A DNA stretch of 64,000 bases from RGIG4097 sp937885645. Its GTDB lineage: Bacteria; Bacillota; Clostridia; Christensenellales; CAG-917. The stretch's first letter is position 1, and every line of letters begins with the position of its first letter. Location: the NCBI GenBank assembly GCA_937885645.1, contig CALABJ010000016.1, positions 11,543 to 75,542 on the forward strand, in the 5' to 3' direction. Position numbers and translations under genes: made by a program. Shown here one piece after another: positions 59,908 to 64,000 of the stretch. The notes below the pieces were generated by a model, which did not search any database, was not told the DNA's origin, and was given only the letters and a program-made list of their open reading frames with translations.

Positions 59908-61422
59908 TTATGCCAGCTTGACAAAGCCGTCATCGTCACAGCGGACTGTCTCTGTTTTGTATGAAGAAGTGTCCTTTTCACCTGAGGCTAGGAACTCCCC
60001 TTCCTTGTTTCTGTGGCACATTTCATACAGCGTGCCACGGAGTGCAATGACGTCCTCATTTGACATTCTTGCTGAGGGGACTGTGTAGGTGACGCCGTCC
60101 TTTGTCACGGTGGGAGCGTCATAGAGATAGGAGCTGAGCACCCATTCTCTCACAGGGTTGTGCCCTGCTGTTGTCACCATGTTTCTCACCCCTGCAAAGT
60201 AGGGCTTGATGATGACGATTGTGGACACTGCCATAACTCTGTTTGCAGTCACCGCCATATCAAGAGGGCCTGTCTTCACCCACCTGCCGAGCTCGGTGTC
60301 AAAACTGGTCATACTAAGGAAAGGGATGAGCCAACCGTTGTTGACGTAGTAGTCGATTGCCACGTTGTAGCGCAGTGCAAGACCTTCAATGGCGCAAAGA
60401 TAGTTTTCTACAGCGGAGGGAGTGTCAAGGTCCTCAACACCCTCTGCATCCTTCAAAAACATATAGGGCTTTCCCGACCAAGCAATAGTCTTATTTCTGT
60501 CGTCGGTTTGCACTGAGATATAGCTGTCCATTTGGATAAGGCGTGAAGGAGTAAGTTCCTCAGCAATTTCACCCTTTTCTGCCAGTTGCTTCAAAAGGAC
60601 GTTGCCTGCAACGTTCATAACACCACCCATTGAGTGGGCTGCGGTGTAGGTGCGGTTGCCGGAATTTTTATATTCGGGATAAATTTCGTCCACGTAGCCA
60701 AAAGCACGGAGATATTCCCCTGCATAAAGTTCCGCCACTGAATAGCCGTTGATGGACTCATAAGGTTCAGTGTTGACGTACTCGCCCGTGGCTTCATCGT
60801 AGTACATTGCCTCCATCTTGCTGTCACGGGACCATATTTTGTCAACTGCTTGTGAAGGGCCGCAGTCAAGGAATCTTTCGTAGTGGTAGAAGAAGACGTT
60901 GTAGGGTTGACCGCCGTTGCCGCCGTCATACCAATATTTTGTCAAATCGTGGATTTTGTCGTATCTTTCGTCTTGAAGATACTCAATTTCTCCGCCAGTC
61001 ACGTACTTGTTGTAGATCTGACTGCCCACTTCTGCCGACCTATTCTCTGCGGACATAGTCACTTGACCATATCTACCGATTCCCATTTGAAGTCCGTGAA
61101 TTATGATGATGCTAGGTTTTTCGGGGTCAAAGTAATTGCGGATGCTGTCCTCATCATCGGCAGGGACTTGAAGTGCCACGTTGTAGTCGTTTTCATCATA
61201 ACCTGTCACCAAAAACAAGCCTTGGTCGTTGAGGACGGGATATTTTTCCACGTTAAGCTCCACCGTTGTATAGTCCAAGTCGTTTGAAAGGACAATCTCT
61301 TCGGCAAGAGCATATCTGTTGTCAGTGTCGGGAGTTGTGTCGTCAGTGGGATTGCAAGCAACCATGCCCACGCACAACACCAAAACCATTGTTATTGATA
61401 TGAAAATAAGTGTTTTTTTCAT
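59908..61422 (-). CDS. Secreted alpha/beta-hydrolase lipoprotein (lipase-like)
   Basis: 504 residues from MKKTLIFIS, with GGGGTG upstream; the longer frame starts in the promoter. The signal peptide ends VGMVAC (Cys23). An oxyanion HGLQMG (about 107-112) and the nucleophile elbow AAHSMGGV (Ser near 262) define the lipase-type fold. A histidine candidate is TTAGHNPV. Acid and His positions are less sure because of a long insert. It probably acts on lipids or esters at the cell surface. It is monocistronic with a consensus promoter and terminator. Confidence 0.78.
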   Translation of the reverse strand: MKKTLIFISITMVLVLCVGMVACNPTDDTTPDTDNRYALAEEIVLSNDLDYTTVELNVEKYPVLNDQGLFLVTGYDENDYNVALQVPADDEDSIRNYFDPEKPSIIIIHGLQMGIGRYGQVTMSAENRSAEVGSQIYNKYVTGGEIEYLQDERYDKIHDLTKYWYDGGNGGQPYNVFFYHYERFLDCGPSQAVDKIWSRDSKMEAMYYDEATGEYVNTEPYESINGYSVAELYAGEYLRAFGYVDEIYPEYKNSGNRTYTAAHSMGGVMNVAGNVLLKQLAEKGEIAEELTPSRLIQMDSYISVQTDDRNKTIAWSGKPYMFLKDAEGVEDLDTPSAVENYLCAIEGLALRYNVAIDYYVNNGWLIPFLSMTSFDTELGRWVKTGPLDMAVTANRVMAVSTIVIIKPYFAGVRNMVTTAGHNPVREWVLSSYLYDAPTVTKDGVTYTVPSARMSNEDVIALRGTLYEMCHRNKEGEFLASGEKDTSSYKTETVRCDDDGFVKLA

Positions 61423-61450
61423 AATTTCACCCCATATTTCTCTAGGATAA

Positions 61451-61479
61451 ACTATACATCCAAAAGGGCAATATGTCAA
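61451..61479 (-). promoter_or_regulatory. Promoter of the lipase-like lipoprotein
   Basis: Minus-strand TTGACA (61474-61479), 17 bases, TATAGT (61451-61456). Confidence 0.8.
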
Positions 61480-61516
61480 CACTGAACTCCACCCACAAAC
61501 ACTGAAAAGGTCACTC

Positions 61517-61544
61517 TTGAAAATTTTTCAATATGGTATATAAT
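61517..61544 (+). promoter_or_regulatory. Promoter of the M20 peptidase
   Basis: TTGAAA (61517-61522), 16 bases, TATAAT (61539-61544). TTGAAAATTTTTCAA here is also an inverted repeat. AGGAG follows before the ATG at 61572. Confidence 0.75.
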
Positions 61545-61571
61545 GAAATCAACAAATCTTAGGAGAAAATT

Positions 61572-63068
61572 ATGACACCCGGAGAAATTGTCGCCATCGT
61601 CATCGCAGGTGTGATAGTGTTGTTTTTCACCGCTCTCATCATCCGCACCGCTCTCAACAAGCCCAAACACGCCCCTGTGGAACTTGCTCCCCCTGTCCAA
61701 ATTGACAAGGACAAGGCTGTCCAGCACCTGCGTGAGGCCGTCCGCATCCCCACAGTGTCTATGGTTGAGGACTACGTGGACAACGTTCAACCCTTCATAG
61801 ACTACCGCAACTGGCTTGAAAAGGCATATCCCCTTCTCAACGAGAAGGCGGAGCGCACTATCATTGCGGACTACAGCATCATCTATCACCTTAATGGCAA
61901 AAATCCTGCCTTGAAAGGCGGATGTTATCTCAGTCATATTGACGTTGTGCCTGCCCCTGTTGACGGATGGGAGAACCCTCCCTTCTCTGGGGAGCTGACC
62001 GATGACGGATATATCTACGGCAGAGGCACACAGGATATGAAAGGTCATATGATTGCCCTTCTTGAAGCGGTGGAATATCACCTCAGTCAAGGCAAAGTCT
62101 TTGACCGCGACCTCTATCTCTGTTTTGGACACGACGAAGAGCCGGGCACTTCAATCGTTGGCGCATCGAGCATAGTAAAACACCTGAAAGACAAGGGTGT
62201 GGAAATTGAATTCGTCATAGACGAAGGCGGCACAGTCCTTGACGGCAAAATGCTTGGCATACCTCACACCGTTGCGCTCATAGGTGCGGCGGAAAAAGGA
62301 AACGGCGACCTTGAAATCGTGGTGAGAAAGTCGGGCGGACATGCTTCAAACCCCAATCCCCCCACGGCGGACGGCGTCCTTGCAAATGCAATTTGCAAAA
62401 TTGAAAAGAATCCTATGAAAACCCGCTGGACTGCCTTGACAAAAGAAACCTTCAAGGAGCTTTCTCCCTACTGCGGTGGCAGTGCTCTTGGCAGAATTTT
62501 CAAGTTTGCTCTCACCAACCGCGATGTTATGTCCCCTCTTGTCAAATTCATCTTCACTTTGGCAGCCCCTATGACAAACGCACTTGTCCGCACCACCTTT
62601 GCCCCCACTATGCTTTGGGGCAGTGACGCAAGAAACGTCATACCAAAAGAGGCAAAAGTCAACATCAACTATCGTATGATAACCGGTGAAAAGGCGGAGG
62701 ACGTCAAGGCATATCTTGAAAAACTGCTGAAAAAGGACGTGAAAAAGGGTCGTGTTGAGGTGAAACTCCTGAACTACTCCAACCCCTCTGCCGAGGCAGA
62801 CGTCCACTGCACCGCCTATGAAAACATACGTAGGTCAATCCTTGAAACCTTTGACGACATCGTGGTTGCGCCCTATATGTTCATCGCGGCAAGTGATGCA
62901 AGATTTTATAACGCTTTGACGGACAACGTGTTCCGCTTTGGACCTTTCATCAACTCTCTTGACGATCAAGCAAGAATACACGGCATAAACGAGCGCCTCC
63001 ACGTTGACCAACTTGAAAAGGCAACCGCTTTCTTCATCCGTTGCCTTGACAACACCCTTGCTGAGTAA
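61572..63068 (+). CDS. Membrane-anchored M20 carboxypeptidase (CPS1/PM20D1-like)
   Basis: 498 residues. One N-terminal helix (about 5-26) anchors it. The di-zinc site is visible: SHIDVVPAP (about 119-127), GRGTQDMKG (about 149-157), GHDEEPG (catalytic Glu, about 179-185), FVIDEGG and a C-terminal HGINERL. The dimerisation lid lies about 230-390. Length and motifs fit the long Gly-X carboxypeptidase subgroup rather than DapE/ArgE. It cleaves or condenses N-acyl or peptide amide bonds; substrate unknown. Monocistronic. Confidence 0.88.
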   Translation: MTPGEIVAIVIAGVIVLFFTALIIRTALNKPKHAPVELAPPVQIDKDKAVQHLREAVRIPTVSMVEDYVDNVQPFIDYRNWLEKAYPLLNEKAERTIIADYSIIYHLNGKNPALKGGCYLSHIDVVPAPVDGWENPPFSGELTDDGYIYGRGTQDMKGHMIALLEAVEYHLSQGKVFDRDLYLCFGHDEEPGTSIVGASSIVKHLKDKGVEIEFVIDEGGTVLDGKMLGIPHTVALIGAAEKGNGDLEIVVRKSGGHASNPNPPTADGVLANAICKIEKNPMKTRWTALTKETFKELSPYCGGSALGRIFKFALTNRDVMSPLVKFIFTLAAPMTNALVRTTFAPTMLWGSDARNVIPKEAKVNINYRMITGEKAEDVKAYLEKLLKKDVKKGRVEVKLLNYSNPSAEADVHCTAYENIRRSILETFDDIVVAPYMFIAASDARFYNALTDNVFRFGPFINSLDDQARIHGINERLHVDQLEKATAFFIRCLDNTLAE

Positions 63069-63111
63069 GACCAAAAGCTGACCCTCAGCAACCATCAAAC
63101 AATCCAACATA

Positions 63112-63146
63112 AACCGCTGAAAGATTAAAATTTTGGCGGTTTTTTG
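63112..63146 (+). terminator. Terminator of the M20 gene
   Basis: AACCGC (63112-63117) and GCGGTT (63136-63141), followed by TTTTTG. A smaller GCTGA/TCAGC hairpin precedes it at about 63077-63089. Confidence 0.65.
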
Positions 63147-63215
63147 TTGTTTTCTTGTGGTGAAAAATATTTGTGCTACAACATTTTGAATTTTAAAAAA
63201 TTTTGTCAGAAAAGA

Positions 63216-63245
63216 TTGAACTTTTTTCCTCAGTCGTGCTACAAT
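63216..63245 (+). promoter_or_regulatory. Promoter of the DUF4364 gene
   Basis: TTGAAC (63216-63221), 18 bases, TACAAT (63240-63245) with TGC in front. Its position excludes the ATG at 63203 as start. Confidence 0.65.
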
Positions 63246-63274
63246 CCAAAAACACGAAAAAAAGGAAGTGTACT

Positions 63275-63814
63275 GTGGACTTGACAAACTCAAAAACACC
63301 AATACCTATGGACAGCAAAATCCAAAAACTTGTGATTTTGTTCGTTTTTGAGAAGATGGCTATCCCCCTTACGGAAGCCACCGTCCTTGACGTATGCTCT
63401 TCTGAAAACGATTGGCTCAGTTATATGGAGTGCAAGCAGTATCTTTCAGAGCTTGTGGACACCAATCTTGTGTACAGAGTGCCCAAAAGCGAGTGCTTGA
63501 ACATAACCCAAGACGGCATATCCTGCCTTGCATTGTTCTTCACCCGTATCCCCTCTTCAATCCGTGACGAAATCACCGCCTACGCCCGTGACAATCGTAT
63601 GAGATTCAAGAAGCGTCAGTCCTATTTCTGCGACTACTCCAAAAATGCAGACGGCACATACACGGTCATCATGAAGATAAACAACGAAAGCACCACTCTT
63701 ATGGAGCTTAAGATGGTTGTGGCAAACCGCTCCCTTGCAAAGTTTATGTACAAGAGTTGGGTGGACAAAGCCTCACAAACCTACGCCCTCCTCCACGACA
63801 CTTTGCTTGATTAA
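63275..63814 (+). CDS. DUF4364 family winged-helix protein
   Basis: 179 residues from a GTG with AAGGA eight bases upstream; an in-frame ATG at 63203 lies upstream of the promoter and is rejected. The pattern KIQKLVILFVFEKMAIPLTEATV...YMECKQYLSELVDTNLV...LNITQDGISCL matches clostridial DUF4364 proteins, which have a PadR-like winged helix. It is probably a transcription regulator; target unknown. A terminator and then a structured repeat follow. Confidence 0.82.
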   Translation: MDLTNSKTPIPMDSKIQKLVILFVFEKMAIPLTEATVLDVCSSENDWLSYMECKQYLSELVDTNLVYRVPKSECLNITQDGISCLALFFTRIPSSIRDEITAYARDNRMRFKKRQSYFCDYSKNADGTYTVIMKINNESTTLMELKMVVANRSLAKFMYKSWVDKASQTYALLHDTLLD

Positions 63815-63832
63815 TAGTTGATAAATAATGAA

Positions 63833-63856
63833 AAAGCACTCTTAGAGTGCTTTTTT
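63833..63856 (+). terminator. DUF4364 gene terminator
   Basis: AAAGCACTC (63833-63841) and GAGTGCTTT (63845-63853), followed by more T. Confidence 0.88.
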
Positions 63857-63882
63857 TGTTGCTAGTTGTGTGCGAACTCCTC

Positions 63883-64000
63883 TAAGCGCATGTCCCCCTT
63901 CCTCACGTGTTTCCCCCGTTTGCTATCCGCAAAACCCTTCGGGTGGGGACACACTCGGCTCTCGCACATTAAGCGGCGTCGCCTCATTATGCCACTCGTT
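63883..64000 (+). repeat. Structured GC-rich repeat, copy 2 (truncated by window edge)
   Basis: Inverted copy of 39875-39992. The two inner hairpins are TTTGC/GCAAA (63919-63933) and ACCC/GGGT (63934-63944), closed by CCCC/GGGG (63914-63917, 63945-63948) and GTGT/ACAC. These arms differ from copy 1 yet stay paired. The flanking single-stranded blocks are identical. The element may continue beyond the window. Confidence 0.8.

Noticed and set aside
63203..63274. ATG at 63203 as start of the DUF4364 gene
   Set aside because: It is upstream of the -10 at 63240-63245. The GTG at 63275 has a proper ribosome site.
1..64000. tRNA, rRNA, tmRNA, SRP or RNase P genes
   Set aside because: All gaps were read on both strands. 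No cloverleaf or conserved core of these RNAs was found.

Overview
The window looks like a chromosome segment of an anaerobic, low-to-mid GC, Gram-positive (Clostridia-type) gut bacterium, probably an uncultured lineage. The support is WhiA, DUF4364, DUF5685, DUF1385 next to prmC, a desulfoferrodoxin, a TM1266-type hydrogenase regulator, side-by-side PPi- and ATP-dependent phosphofructokinases, sigma-A-type promoters (TTGACA-17-TATAAT), strong AGGAGG ribosome sites and many short lipoprotein signal peptides ending in FVAC or similar. A membrane-anchored sialidase with sugar and anion transporters points to life on host glycans. No rRNA, tRNA or CRISPR array is visible.

Layout. 1-2350: right end of an integrative element (small ORFs plus a large serine recombinase) abutting the 3' end of thiN. 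2379-7824: thiN, a monoglyceride-lipase-like hydrolase, a GtrA-family protein, desulfoferrodoxin, a membrane M28 peptidase and a YczE-like protein. 7909-13255: sialidase/transporter cluster. 13268-16067: rlmD group with a duplicated rlmD tail. 16163-26826: core genes pfp, pfkA, dnaE, whiA, a PHP protein, murB and uvrC. 26921-30998: an attenuator-controlled lipoprotein, an ArsR regulator diverging from a Cys-tailed mini-protein, and a DUF5685/J-like/membrane trio. 31009-37192: trpS, thrC, a P-loop protein, prfA, a DUF1385-PrmC fusion and rpmE. 37466-38215: FMN riboswitch and riboflavin ECF-S component. 38224-41556: a NitT/TauT-type ABC transporter and TM1266-like regulator behind an unidentified riboswitch-like leader. 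41632-47583: hairpin repeats, a PIG-L deacetylase, a lipoprotein and a FtsX/LolD-type ABC system. 47778-48920: queH and rpiB. 49162-59550: one 3462-residue surface protein of MBG/YDG-type modules. 59908-64000: a secreted lipase-like lipoprotein, an M20 peptidase, a DUF4364 regulator and a GC-rich structured repeat.

Signals not explained by genes are these. (1) Five genes (thiN, yczE-like, uvrC, arsR, queH) have a -10 hexamer exactly 6 bases before ATG and no Shine-Dalgarno, so they are predicted leaderless. (2) A family of about 125-base imperfect hairpins (two tandem copies and one solitary copy) ends inside stop codons and shows compensatory base changes. (3) A second family of about 117 bases (39875-39992 and 63883-64000) keeps a three-way-junction fold through compensatory changes, and one copy splits an ABC operon. 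(4) The leader at 41424-41556 has a closing stem, an inner hairpin, a terminator and an alternative antiterminator pairing, so it is an orphan riboswitch candidate. (5) A 15-codon leader ORF ends on the first base of a terminator hairpin before a lipoprotein gene. (6) DUF1385 is fused in frame to PrmC.
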